Positions 7,979 through 16,475 of a stretch of DNA of 64,000 nt are shown piece by piece. The DNA lies in assembly GCF_014650455.1 (NCBI RefSeq), contig NZ_BMUZ01000001.1, positions 186,001-250,000 on the forward strand, in the 5' to 3' direction. Both the position numbers and the translations under genes were made by a program. Origin of the DNA: Streptomyces xanthochromogenes. Its GTDB lineage: Bacteria > Actinomycetota > Actinomycetes > Streptomycetales > Streptomycetaceae. Position 1 is the first letter of the stretch. Every line of letters starts with the position of its first letter. The notes under the pieces are model-generated. The model had not been told where the DNA came from. It saw only the letters and a list, made by a program, of their open reading frames with translations, and made no database searches.

Positions 7979-8973
7979 GAGAGCACCACCCGTCGATCGG
8001 CCGTCGCGTACAGGACGTCCGCGACGGCATTGGCAAGCACCACGAAGAATCCGGTGGTCAGGACCACGCCGACCACGACCGGCAGGTCGACCGTGCGCAC
8101 CGACTCGACGAGCTGACGGCCGATGCCGGGGATGCCGAAGAGCGTCTCGGTGAGCACCGCGCTGCCGAACATCGTGCCCGCGTCGAGGGCGCTGAGCGCG
8201 ATGACGGGGGCGACCGCGCCGCGCAGCGCGTGGCGCCCGACGATGGCCCGCTCGGTGAGTCCGTACGCCCGGAACGTCCGCACATGGTCCTCGGCGAGCG
8301 TCTCCAGCATCGAACTCCTGGTCAGGCGCGCGTACTTGGCGGATTCGATCAGGGCCAGGGAGAACCACGGCAGCAGCAGGCCCCAGAACCACTGTTCCGG
8401 GTTGTCCGTGAACGGCACGTACTGCGGGAACGGCAGCCACTGCAGTGTGGAGCAGAGGACGATGATCAGCAGCAGACCGATGACGAACACCGGTGTCGAC
8501 GTGCCCGCCAGGGTCAGCCAGGTCAGCAGTCGCTCGACCACTCCCCCGCGCTTCCACGCGGAGAGCACCCCGGTGCCGACGCCGATCAGCAGCCACAGCG
8601 CGAACGCGCCGATCACGAGGGAGCCCGTGACGGGCAGCTTTCCGAAGATGAGGTCCGTGACCTGCTCGTCGGTGCGGTAGGACTGGCCGAGGCAGGGCGC
8701 GGAGCAGTGCACCACTCCCGTGCCGGAGGAGAAGTCGCGTCCGGCGAAGATGCCCTGGATGAAGTGGCCGTACTGGAGGTACAGCGGGTCGCCGAGCCCC
8801 AACTTGTCGTGCACCAGGGCGACTTGCTGCGGCGAGCAGCGTTCGCCGCAGACGATCTGGGCGACGTTGCCGGGGGCCACGTAGAAGACCGCGTACACGA
8901 CGACGGAGAGCGCGAGGAGCACGAGGACGGCTCCGGCGATCCGCCGCAGCAGAAAGCCCGTGAAGCCGTTCAA
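7975..8973 (-). CDS. ABC transporter permease, DppB type
   Basis: 332-residue inner-membrane permease. It has the N-terminal hydrophobic helix typical of DppB/OppB (LLRRIAGAVLVLLALSVVVY), a long extracytoplasmic loop with several Cys residues around residues 50-90, and a C-terminal core with the EAA-type coupling loop near GLTERAIVGRHALRGAV. It overlaps both neighbours by 4 bases: the other permease upstream and the fused ATPase downstream. In the predicted transcript it follows the DppC-type gene, the reverse of the usual B-C order. Confidence 0.9.
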   Translation of the reverse strand: MNGFTGFLLRRIAGAVLVLLALSVVVYAVFYVAPGNVAQIVCGERCSPQQVALVHDKLGLGDPLYLQYGHFIQGIFAGRDFSSGTGVVHCSAPCLGQSYRTDEQVTDLIFGKLPVTGSLVIGAFALWLLIGVGTGVLSAWKRGGVVERLLTWLTLAGTSTPVFVIGLLLIIVLCSTLQWLPFPQYVPFTDNPEQWFWGLLLPWFSLALIESAKYARLTRSSMLETLAEDHVRTFRAYGLTERAIVGRHALRGAVAPVIALSALDAGTMFGSAVLTETLFGIPGIGRQLVESVRTVDLPVVVGVVLTTGFFVVLANAVADVLYATADRRVVLS

Positions 8974-9980
8974 CTTGCCTTCTCCTCAAGCGACTCGATG
9001 GGGCCGGTGGGCTTGTTCTGGTTGCGCGTGCCCACGCGCAGACGCGACGCCGCCCTCGGGTCGAGCGCGGTGCGCACCCCCTCGCCGATCATGGTCAGGG
9101 ACAGGACGGTGATGAACAGCAGCCCGGCCGGCAGGAGCAGATAGGTCGGCGCCGCCTGGTACCAGGTGTTGGCGTCGGTGAGCATCTGGCCCCAGGACGG
9201 CGTGGGTGGCTTGATGCCGACGCCCAGGAAGGACAGGGCCGCCTCGGCCACCACATTGCTCGGGACGAGCAGGACCGCGTACGTGATGACGGGTGCGGCG
9301 AGCGCGGGAAGCAGCTCGCGGCGGGCGATCGCCCAGGTGCCCCAGCCGCTGAGCCGGGCCGCCGAGACGTGGTCCAGGGTCTTGAGCGACAGGGCGCCGG
9401 CCCGCACGATCTTCGAGGTGCCGAACCAGCCGAGCCCGGCGATGATCAGCGTGATCAGGACCGGCCGCGGGATCGAGGCGGGGGCCACGGCGAGCAGACC
9501 GAGCGTGATGACGAGCATGGGCAGGGCGGCCGCGACATCGGTGACGCGGCTGACGATCTGGTCGGCCCAGCGCCCGCCGAGCGCGGCGAACAGGCCGAGT
9601 CCGACGCCGAGCGCGACCTGGATGAGGGTGGCCACGAAGGCGACACCGAGCGAGACGCGGGCGCCGTAGACGATGCGGGCGAACAGGTCGCGCCCGGTCT
9701 GCGGTTCGACGCCGAGCCAGTGCTCGCCGCTGATCCCGCCGAACGAGCCGATCGGCACTCCGCCGCTGGCCGAGTCGACGAGCGCGGGGTGGTAGGCGTT
9801 GGGGTTCTGGCCTTCGAGCGCGGTGAGCAGCGGGGCCGCGAGCGCGACCAGGACGAGCAGGGCGAAGACGGCCGCCGCGGCGGTGACCGCGCGCTGGGCG
9901 CGCAGCCGCCGCCAGAAGAGACGACCGCCGGGGGCGGGCGTGGTGACGCCCGCCCCGGTGGTCAACAGGGCTTCGGACAT
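8970..9980 (-). CDS. ABC transporter permease, DppC type
   Basis: 336-residue permease of the DppC/OppC class. It has a soluble N-terminus, a first helix at about residues 32-55, the conserved HWLGVEPQTGRDLFARIVYG segment and a C-terminal core with five further helices. The stretch after the last helix (GVRTALDPR) is the family's usual end. It pairs with the DppB-type permease to form the translocation pore for the solute delivered by the lipoprotein encoded two bases upstream. Confidence 0.9.
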   Translation of the reverse strand: MSEALLTTGAGVTTPAPGGRLFWRRLRAQRAVTAAAAVFALLVLVALAAPLLTALEGQNPNAYHPALVDSASGGVPIGSFGGISGEHWLGVEPQTGRDLFARIVYGARVSLGVAFVATLIQVALGVGLGLFAALGGRWADQIVSRVTDVAAALPMLVITLGLLAVAPASIPRPVLITLIIAGLGWFGTSKIVRAGALSLKTLDHVSAARLSGWGTWAIARRELLPALAAPVITYAVLLVPSNVVAEAALSFLGVGIKPPTPSWGQMLTDANTWYQAAPTYLLLPAGLLFITVLSLTMIGEGVRTALDPRAASRLRVGTRNQNKPTGPIESLEEKAS

Positions 9981-9982
9981 GG

Positions 9983-11713
9983 TTACTTGACCGCGACCTG
10001 CGAGATGTCGAGCACACCGGTCCAGTCGCTGATGACGACGTTCTTGACGTCCTTGCCGACGAGCCGCTTGTAGACGGGGTGGAACAGCGGCACGACCACG
10101 GCCTGCTCGCCGATCTTCTTGTCGAGCGCGCCCCAGCGCGGGGCGGCGGCGGCCAGGTCCGTCAGCTTGTTGATCTCGTCGATCTCACTGTTGACGGAGG
10201 GGTCGTTCAGGAAGCCGGTGTTGAAGTTGGCGCCGTCCTGGACGATCTGGCGGCCGTCGAAGATCGGCGCGAGGAACGGGCCGCCGGAGGGCCAGTCCGC
10301 GCCCCAGCCGCGCAGGAAGAAGCCGGGCTCCTTCTTGGTGCTGGCGACGGTGTCGTTGTAGTCGTTGCCTTCGAGACCCTGGAGCTTGACGGTGATGCCC
10401 GCCTTCTTCAGGGCGTCCTGGAGGGCGGTGGCGACCTCGGGCCCCTTCGGGCCGCCCTTGGCGTTGGAGTGGGTGAGCGTGACGGTCAGACCGTCGGCGT
10501 AGCCCGCCTCCTTCAGGAGCTCCTTGGCCTTGTCGGCGTTGCCGGACGCACCCGCCGGGAACGGGTCGTACGGGGTGTAGCCGAAGGCCTTCTGGTTCGG
10601 CAGGAAGGTGGTGGCGGGTTCGGCGAGCGAGGAGCCGCCCACGGCGTTGACGGCCGAGGTGCGGTCGACGGCGTACGCGATGGCCTGGCGGACCTTCGGG
10701 TTGTCTAACGGCTTCACGTTCGGGTTGAACGCGATGTAGTTGGTGTAGCCGAAGTGCCCGGTGCCGACGCGTGCGGCGAGCTGCTTGTCGCTGGTGACCT
10801 TGGCCAGCTCGGCCGGGCCCAGGTTGGTGTCGGTGGTGACGGCGGCGGCGTCCGGGCCCTGGGAGGCGGAGAGCCGCTGGTTGATGACGGCCTGGTCGAG
10901 CCCGGAGCGCACGTCGATGGTGTCCGGGTAGGCCTTGCGCTCGGGGTCGGTCGCCTCGGACCAGTTCGGGTTGCGCTCCAGGACGAGGTGCTCGCCGTCG
11001 TTCTCGTTCTTGACGACCTTGTACGGGCCCGAGGAGACGGGGTGCTCCTCGTACTTGGTGCCGTTGTCCTTGGCCTTGGGGACGGGTGCGAACTGCGTCT
11101 GGGTGGCCAGGAAGGGGAACTCGCCCTCCGGCTTGTTCAGGTGGAAGACGATGGTCTTCGCGTCCGGCGTCTCGATCGAGTCGAGGCCCTTGCCGCCGTC
11201 CTTGTAGGGGCCCTCGTACTTCGCCCCGCCGACCAGCCAGTCTCTCAAGTACGGTGCGCCGCCGGAGAGTTCGGCCGCGAAGGAGCGCTCGATGCCGTAC
11301 TTGATGTCGGCGGTGGTGATCGGGCTGCCGTCCTCGTACTTGAGGCCGTCCTTGAGCGTGTACGTCCACACGGTGGCGTCCGCGTTGGGCCGGCCCGTGT
11401 CGGTGGCGAGGTCGGGCACCACCTTCGTGCCTTCGGCGCCGCTCGCGCGCTTGCGGGTGGTCAGGGTGCGGAAGACGAGCGAGGGCACGTTGCCGCCGCC
11501 GGAGGTGTAGAGCCTGGCCGGGTCGAAGTCGGTCTGCGCCTCGTTGTTGAGGACGCTGAGCGTGCCGCCCTTCTGGGGCGTGCCGGACGCCGCGGACCCC
11601 GCGCTCTTGGCGCCGCTGTCCTCGGGGCCGCAGGCGACGGCGCCCACGGCGAGAACCACGGCTATCGCGGCCGCTCTTGCGACATTCCCCGACGAAATGG
11701 ACGTGTGACGCAT
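9983..11713 (-). CDS. ABC transporter substrate-binding lipoprotein (SBP family 5)
   Basis: 576-residue extracellular binding protein. The N-terminus is a lipoprotein signal with a lipobox ending AVAC before GPEDSG. The body matches SBP_bac_5 proteins for peptides, nickel and related solutes, with the conserved LKDGLKYEDGSPITTADIKY segment. The start is ATG 11713, preceded by GAGAGG ten bases away; the upstream in-frame extension lacks a signal peptide. It heads the importer operon (lipoprotein, DppC, DppB, fused ATPase). A 31-codon ORF and a nested hairpin lie in its leader. Confidence 0.92.
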   Translation of the reverse strand: MRHTSISSGNVARAAAIAVVLAVGAVACGPEDSGAKSAGSAASGTPQKGGTLSVLNNEAQTDFDPARLYTSGGGNVPSLVFRTLTTRKRASGAEGTKVVPDLATDTGRPNADATVWTYTLKDGLKYEDGSPITTADIKYGIERSFAAELSGGAPYLRDWLVGGAKYEGPYKDGGKGLDSIETPDAKTIVFHLNKPEGEFPFLATQTQFAPVPKAKDNGTKYEEHPVSSGPYKVVKNENDGEHLVLERNPNWSEATDPERKAYPDTIDVRSGLDQAVINQRLSASQGPDAAAVTTDTNLGPAELAKVTSDKQLAARVGTGHFGYTNYIAFNPNVKPLDNPKVRQAIAYAVDRTSAVNAVGGSSLAEPATTFLPNQKAFGYTPYDPFPAGASGNADKAKELLKEAGYADGLTVTLTHSNAKGGPKGPEVATALQDALKKAGITVKLQGLEGNDYNDTVASTKKEPGFFLRGWGADWPSGGPFLAPIFDGRQIVQDGANFNTGFLNDPSVNSEIDEINKLTDLAAAAPRWGALDKKIGEQAVVVPLFHPVYKRLVGKDVKNVVISDWTGVLDISQVAVK

Positions 11714-11792
11714 CGGATGTAGACCTCTCGGTGACTGCTGGGCAGGGCGACGGAGACGGGCGCCCACAGCACCAAAAGGAAAGAGGGGTGGC

Positions 11793-11841
11793 TGCGCCCG
11801 TGTGCGGAGACCGTGCGGAAGCACGGAAATGCCCGGGCGCA
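11793..11841 (-). promoter_or_regulatory. Nested hairpin in the leader of the peptide importer
   Basis: On the minus strand an 8-base outer stem (11841-11834 with 11800-11793, TGCGCCCG/CGGGCGCA) encloses a 6-base inner hairpin (11826-11821 with 11816-11811, CCGTGC-TTCC-GCACGG). It lies between the 31-codon ORF and the lipoprotein start. There is no U-run, so it is not a classic terminator. It could be an attenuator, a translation-control element or a processing site. Confidence 0.45.
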
Positions 11842-11879
11842 AAAAGGGAAAAGGAAGGTCGAACGCGCTCGGGACGGCG

Positions 11880-11975
11880 TCAGCTACAGAGAATGTCGGC
11901 CACGCTGTGCCCGGTCACGCCGATGAGCGCCAGCTCGATGGCGGCGCGTTCGGGGGTGGCGTGACGGTGCGACAT
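11880..11975 (-). CDS. 31-residue putative leader peptide upstream of peptide ABC importer
   Basis: Short ORF from ATG 11975 to TGA 11880, beginning MSHRHATPERAAIELALIG and ending ...ADILCS with a cysteine next to last. It sits 166 bases before the binding-protein gene on the same strand, followed by a nested hairpin. Actinobacterial leader peptides with C-terminal cysteines control sulfur and transport operons by attenuation; membership here is inferred from position and ending only. No strong Shine-Dalgarno sequence is seen, so leaderless translation is possible. Confidence 0.45.
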   Translation of the reverse strand: MSHRHATPERAAIELALIGVTGHSVADILCS

Positions 11976-12063
11976 GCCGAGAAATATGGACGAACGGCTG
12001 TTCACTGTCAATCGAGAACGAGACGGTCGTCCCACATTCTGGGACGTGTCGCACCGGTGCGGC

Positions 12064-13377
12064 TCAACTCTTCGGATACACCCAGGGGTTGGGCAGGCAC
12101 TTGATCCCGTCGATGTCCAGGGACTTGGTCTGCTGCTGCATCACCGGGGCCAGCGCGCCGGGCGTGCGGCAGCTCACATGGTTGTGCCCCAGCCGGTGGC
12201 CGACCTCGTGGTTGATGAGCATCTGGCGATAGGTGAACATCGCCTTGCCCCAGCCGTACGTCACCGAGCCCTGCGCCCAGCGGAACGCGTTGATCATCAC
12301 GCGGTCGGTGGCGGCCGAGTCGCAGGAGACGTTGTCCTCGGTGGTGTCCAGGCCCGACTTGGCGCACCAGACCCCGGTGGTCCCGGGGCTCGCGAGGGTG
12401 ACCACGAAGTCCGGCTTGCCCGAGGAGATCCGCTCGAAGGTCATGTCCCCGCCGTGCGCCCAGCTGCGGTCGTCGTTCAGGGTCTTCTGCACGGCCTGGG
12501 CGAACAGGGCGCCGTCCAGGCCGAGGCCCTGCTCGATGTCGACCTGGTAGCGGTACTTGTGCCCCTTGCCCGGTGCCGCGTCGAACCCCGGCACGGTGTC
12601 GAACGTGCCGGACGCCTTGAGCTTGGGGTCCATCGGGTACTGCTGGGCCATCTTCTGGTCGTACGTCAGGACCGCGGGCGCGATCCCCGGGGTGGAGCGG
12701 CCGCTGCCCCGGGAGGCCGAGCCGTCGTCCTCTCGGCCCTTCTCGCCCGCGGCTCGGCCGGCCGCGTCGTGCTTCTCCCCGGCGGAGGTGACCTGCCCGG
12801 CGACGACGACCGCGAGCACGGTGGTCACCGCGGCGGCCGCGATCCCGGTGAACGTCCGCCCCTTGGACACCTTGGAGCCCTTGAGCCCGGAGCCCTTGAG
12901 CCCCTTCGGCTTCGCCTCGGGAGCGGGTGCCGGCGGCTCTTCGCGCAGCTGCGCCGGGACTCCGATGGTGCGCTGCCTGCCGGTGTCGCCGGTGCCGGTG
13001 CGGGGCCCGGATTCGGGCCCCGGCCCGTCGAAGGCCTCCGTGTAGGAGCGGCGCGGGCCCGGTATGCGCGGGCCCCCGGTGTTGAGAGGGGTGCCGGTCA
13101 TGGCCGGGCGCGGCTTGCCGTGCCAGTCGCCGTAGTGGGACGCGGCCCCGCCACGGGGCCCGTCCTCGTCGTGCTCGGGGTGTCCGCCGCGCACCTGCGG
13201 GGTGCCGAAGGCGGGAGTGCCCGCGCCTTCCCGCCCGTCGGAGCCGTTGACCGCCGGGGCCTGCCGTCTGCGGCGGCCACCGCCGGAGGCGACGGCCGAC
13301 TCGGCCTCGGAGGCCGGTGGCGCCTGGGGTATCGGCGCCGCGTCGCCGGTCTCGCTGGGTCGGCTGTGTCGTCCCAC
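12064..13377 (-). CDS. DUF3152 zincin-like membrane-anchored protein
   Basis: 437 residues. About 165 N-terminal residues are polar, Pro/Gly/Arg-rich and probably disordered. They are followed by one transmembrane segment (TGIAAAAVTTVLAVVVAGQV) and an extracellular DUF3152 domain. The domain carries HEVGHRLGHNH, a metzincin-type zinc motif, and several Cys for disulfides, so a secreted metalloprotease-like activity is plausible. Few DUF3152 proteins are characterised. Start GTG 13377 gives the family N-terminus MGRHSRPSE. It lies 8 bases after the alpha/beta hydrolase gene and is probably co-transcribed with it. Confidence 0.85.
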   Translation of the reverse strand: MGRHSRPSETGDAAPIPQAPPASEAESAVASGGGRRRRQAPAVNGSDGREGAGTPAFGTPQVRGGHPEHDEDGPRGGAASHYGDWHGKPRPAMTGTPLNTGGPRIPGPRRSYTEAFDGPGPESGPRTGTGDTGRQRTIGVPAQLREEPPAPAPEAKPKGLKGSGLKGSKVSKGRTFTGIAAAAVTTVLAVVVAGQVTSAGEKHDAAGRAAGEKGREDDGSASRGSGRSTPGIAPAVLTYDQKMAQQYPMDPKLKASGTFDTVPGFDAAPGKGHKYRYQVDIEQGLGLDGALFAQAVQKTLNDDRSWAHGGDMTFERISSGKPDFVVTLASPGTTGVWCAKSGLDTTEDNVSCDSAATDRVMINAFRWAQGSVTYGWGKAMFTYRQMLINHEVGHRLGHNHVSCRTPGALAPVMQQQTKSLDIDGIKCLPNPWVYPKS

Positions 13378-13385
13378 GCCCCGGA

Positions 13386-14381
13386 TCAGCTCCTGTTTCC
13401 TCGGTCGTCGCCGCGGTGGTCGCCGGCGCTCTCGTCGATCAGCTCCCGCACGGCCTGCGCGACCGTCTCGGGGTACTCCATCATCGCCACGTGCCCGGCA
13501 TCGGGCAGGGTAAGCAGCCGCGAATCCCGGAAGGCGGCCGCCGCCCGGCGGGCCATCCGGAACGAGACGAGCTGGTCGCGCGCCCCGTACACGAGCAGCG
13601 TCGGCGCGAGCACCCGCTCCGCCTGCCGCCACAGGCCGTGCTGGCCGCCCAGGGTGTACGCGTCCACGATGCCACGGGCCGAGCGGGCCATCGCATCCCA
13701 GAAGTAAGGGAGTTGGAGGCGCCGCTCCATCTCCTGCACGGCGGCCTCGAACCCCTCGGGGCTCACCCGGCCCGGGTCTCCGTAACAGAGGGCCATCACC
13801 CCGCGGGTGCGGTCCTCGGCGTTCCAGTCCCTGGTCAGCCGCGCGAACAGGGAGGCCACGCCCGGCAGCGCGACGAGCGCGGTGGGCCAGGCGCTGCGCT
13901 GGACGCGGATCTCGGGCAGCGCGGGCGAGACCAGGGTGAGCGTGCGCACCAGGTCGGGCCGTACGGCCGCGACCCGGGTGGAGACCGCGCCGCCCAGCGA
14001 GTTGCCGATGAGGTGGACCGGGCCGCGGCCCGCCGAGTCCAGCAGGCGGATCACGGCGCGGGCATGCGCGGTGATCGAGTAGTTGCCGTCGTCCGGCGGC
14101 GGGGAGTCCCCGAATCCGGGCAGGTCGAGCGCCTCGCCCTCCAGCCGGTCGGCGAGCAGCGGCATCAGCGCCGACCAGTTCTGCGAGGAGCCGCCCAGCC
14201 CGTGGACGTACAGCGCGGGTTCGAGGCCGGGGCGGGCGTCGCCGGGCCGGGACCTGACGGTCAGCGTGAGGCCGGGCAGGCTGACGGAACGCAGCTCCTC
14301 GCCCTCCGCGACCCTGACCGCGCCCACCCGCGGTGCCAGTGAGGCAGCGGCGGGGGTTTCCGGCAGCTCGGTCGAAGACAT
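13386..14381 (-). CDS. Alpha/beta-fold hydrolase
   Basis: 331 residues with a full alpha/beta hydrolase pattern: oxyanion strand YVHGLGGSSQNW, nucleophile elbow GNSLGG, acid region VYGARDQLVSF and catalytic histidine in LPDAGHVAMMEYPE. Members hydrolyse esters, epoxides or C-C bonds; the substrate is unknown. There is no signal peptide. ATG start at 14381. The gene is first of a pair with the DUF3152 protein. Confidence 0.88.
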   Translation of the reverse strand: MSSTELPETPAAASLAPRVGAVRVAEGEELRSVSLPGLTLTVRSRPGDARPGLEPALYVHGLGGSSQNWSALMPLLADRLEGEALDLPGFGDSPPPDDGNYSITAHARAVIRLLDSAGRGPVHLIGNSLGGAVSTRVAAVRPDLVRTLTLVSPALPEIRVQRSAWPTALVALPGVASLFARLTRDWNAEDRTRGVMALCYGDPGRVSPEGFEAAVQEMERRLQLPYFWDAMARSARGIVDAYTLGGQHGLWRQAERVLAPTLLVYGARDQLVSFRMARRAAAAFRDSRLLTLPDAGHVAMMEYPETVAQAVRELIDESAGDHRGDDRGNRS

Positions 14382-14516
14382 GCGGCAATGTTACGAGACG
14401 ATCACACCGTGGTTCATGTGTTCGCCGTCACAGGCCGTATAGCGGCCGGCGCCACGAACTCCTAGGCTCGTAAGGAAGCCCCCGAATCACTCGCAGTGGA
14501 CGAAAAGGGAGCAGTC

Positions 14517-14744
14517 ATGTCCGTCGATCCGAGCGATCCGGAAACCTTTCAGGACGAAGCAGAAGGCGACCGCGCGGCCGAACTGTCCGAGGAGACCCCC
14601 GAGGCGGACGCGGCGGAGCAGCACACGGACGTACGACAGGACCGTGACGACCCGCTGAACCGTGTGGATCCGGGCACGGCCAACGAGGCGGACGTTGCCG
14701 AACAGGCGCGTGTGGTCGCCCTCGACGAGGACGACTACCGATGA
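14517..14744 (+). CDS. Small highly acidic hypothetical protein
   Basis: 75 residues from ATG 14517, preceded by AAGGGAG. Almost one third of residues are Asp or Glu and there are no hydrophobic segments, so it is probably disordered and cytosolic. It ends in LDEDDYR. I recognise no domain. It stands alone between the divergent hydrolase gene and the TetR regulator downstream. Confidence 0.7.
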   Translation: MSVDPSDPETFQDEAEGDRAAELSEETPEADAAEQHTDVRQDRDDPLNRVDPGTANEADVAEQARVVALDEDDYR

Positions 14745-14889
14745 TTTGTTCGGTTTACCCCGGGTATCTCCGGCTACCCGGCGCGTCCGGTCCGTGAAAT
14801 TCTGCGTCCGCACCGCGCACAGCCGGGTTACCCAAAAGTACGATGGCGGCGCGCGTACATCGCGCACCAGATCAACTTTGGGAGGCGGC

Positions 14890-15531
14890 GTGACAGCCAT
14901 CGAGCAGACCGAGGCGGCGCGCCCGCGAGGCACGCGCCTGCCGCGCCGGGCCCGCCGCAATCAGCTTCTGGGCGCGGCCCAGGAGGTTTTCGTCGCGCAG
15001 GGTTACCACGCGGCCGCCATGGACGACATCGCGGAGCGCGCGGGCGTGTCCAAGCCGGTGCTCTACCAGCACTTCCCCGGCAAGCTCGAGCTCTACCTGG
15101 CCCTCCTGGACCAGCACTGCGAGTCACTGCTCCACGCGGTGCGCACCGCGCTGGCTTCGACGACGGACAACAAGCTGCGCGTCGCCGCGACGATGGACGC
15201 CTATTTCGCGTACGTCGAGGACGAGGGCGGCGCCTTCCGGCTCGTCTTCGAGTCGGACCTCACCAACGAGCCGGCCGTGCGCGAGCGCGTGGACCGGGTC
15301 AGCCTCCAGTGCGCCGAGGCGATCTCGGACGTCATCGCCGAGGACACCGGCCTGTCCAAGGACGAGTCGATGCTGCTGGCCGTGGGCCTGGGCGGCGTCT
15401 CCCAGGTGGTGGCCCGCTACTGGCTCTCCAGCGAGTCGACCATCCCCCGCGACAAGGCGGTGGCGCTGCTCACCTCGCTGGCCTGGCGGGGCATCGCGGG
15501 CTTCCCGCTGCACGGCACCGAGGGGCACTGA
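14890..15531 (+). CDS. TetR/AcrR family transcriptional regulator
   Basis: 213 residues from GTG 14890, with GGGAGG four bases upstream. The N-terminal helix-turn-helix reads MDDIAERAGVSKPVLYQHF, a canonical TetR DNA-binding helix pair. The C-terminal ~150 residues form an all-helical ligand-binding domain of unknown ligand. The nearest candidates for control are the acidic protein upstream, the DUF3107 gene downstream, or itself; no operator palindrome was convincing. Confidence 0.92.
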   Translation: MTAIEQTEAARPRGTRLPRRARRNQLLGAAQEVFVAQGYHAAAMDDIAERAGVSKPVLYQHFPGKLELYLALLDQHCESLLHAVRTALASTTDNKLRVAATMDAYFAYVEDEGGAFRLVFESDLTNEPAVRERVDRVSLQCAEAISDVIAEDTGLSKDESMLLAVGLGGVSQVVARYWLSSESTIPRDKAVALLTSLAWRGIAGFPLHGTEGH

Positions 15532-15672
15532 GCGGCATCCGGCCGGTCATTCCCGGATCCTGTTCGCTCCTGGCGTTCGGCGACCGGCCATTTCCGGTCG
15601 CCTCGCCGGGCTAATGTGTGCAGCGTACGGCGCGGCTGACCGCGCACCGCACGAGGTCGGAGGGACTTAGCC

Positions 15673-15900
15673 GTGGAGGTCAAGATCGGCGTGCAGCACG
15701 CGCCCCGGGAGATCGTTCTGGAGAGCGGGCAGTCCGCCGAACAGGTCGAGAGCGCGGTATCCGACGCCCTCGCCGGCAAGGCGCAGCTGCTCAGCCTCAC
15801 GGACGACAAGGGCCGCAAGGTCCTGGTGCCGGCCGACAAGATCGCATACGTGGAAATCGGCGAGCCTTCGGTCCGCCGCGTGGGCTTCGGCGCCCTGTAG
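15673..15900 (+). CDS. DUF3107 domain-containing protein
   Basis: 75 residues from GTG 15673, with GGAGG upstream. This short actinobacterial protein (start MEVKIGVQHAPREIVLESG, end RRVGFGAL) matches the DUF3107 family in full length. It forms a small alpha/beta unit with no known activity. The gene is followed at once by a strong hairpin terminator. Confidence 0.88.
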   Translation: MEVKIGVQHAPREIVLESGQSAEQVESAVSDALAGKAQLLSLTDDKGRKVLVPADKIAYVEIGEPSVRRVGFGAL

Positions 15901-15917
15901 TACACGGCACGCAACGG

Positions 15918-15951
15918 AAGGGGGCCACCGGTTCGCACCGGTGGCCCCCTT
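15918..15951. terminator. Bidirectional hairpin terminator
   Basis: Perfect 15-base stem (15918-15932 with 15937-15951) around a TCGC loop, 17 bases after the DUF3107 stop codon. The A/T pairs at the base give a short run on both strands. Confidence 0.85.
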
Positions 15952-16121
15952 CCGCATGCCCGGCGTACCCGTGCGGCCGTGCCCCCGGGGTGCGCTCCGC
16001 GGTTGCGGCGAGCCGCGCAGCCTTGCTTCCTCCCAGTGAGGGGAGGGTTGCGTTCCGGGAGGCTCGGGTAGGACGGGTGTGACCGGTTCCGCCCTGGCCG
16101 CACCCCTGGGAGGCGACGTAC

Positions 16122-16385
16122 ATGCTGCTGGAAGCCCTTGGCTCCGTACTGCTGGGATTCGCCCTCGCGTGGGCCGCCGTGACCCGGCTGTCCCACCGGC
16201 TGCCCGACCGCCGCACCGTGCTCGGAGTCGGCCCGCTCGCCGGGCTTTTCGGCGCTTTCCTGACCCACTCCGCGATCGGCCCCGGCCACGGGGTGATCAC
16301 CCTGCTCGGCGCCACGTTCGTCGCGTCCGTCACACTCTCGCTGCTGCTGCGGCCGACCCGCCGTCTACGCCGGTGGGCGGCGTAG
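16122..16385 (+). CDS. Small two- or three-helix membrane protein
   Basis: 87 residues from ATG 16122 behind GGGAGG. Hydrophobic stretches at about 3-20, 36-52 and 58-78 are separated by Arg-rich loops, and the C-terminus is strongly basic (RPTRRLRRWAA). I do not recognise a family. It probably sits in the cytoplasmic membrane. It is flanked by a terminator upstream and a short tandem repeat downstream. Confidence 0.7.
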   Translation: MLLEALGSVLLGFALAWAAVTRLSHRLPDRRTVLGVGPLAGLFGAFLTHSAIGPGHGVITLLGATFVASVTLSLLLRPTRRLRRWAA

Positions 16386-16400
16386 ACGGCGCTGCCGTCG

Positions 16401-16464
16401 CCCTCTTGACCGGGCGTCAGGCGCGCGGGGAGCCCTCTTGACCGGGCGTCAGGCCCGCGGGGAG
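16401..16464. repeat. 32-base tandem duplication
   Basis: Two head-to-tail copies of a 32-base unit (16401-16432, 16433-16464), both starting CCCTCTTGACCGGGCGTCAG and differing at one base. They lie between the convergent membrane-protein and ferritin-like genes. Confidence 0.9.
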
Positions 16465-16475
16465 CCCGGAACCCT

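Noticed and set aside
10754..11722. Plus-strand open frame opposite the binding-protein gene
   Set aside because: Low-complexity Val/Gly/Leu-rich translation; the minus strand has lipobox and SBP family signatures.
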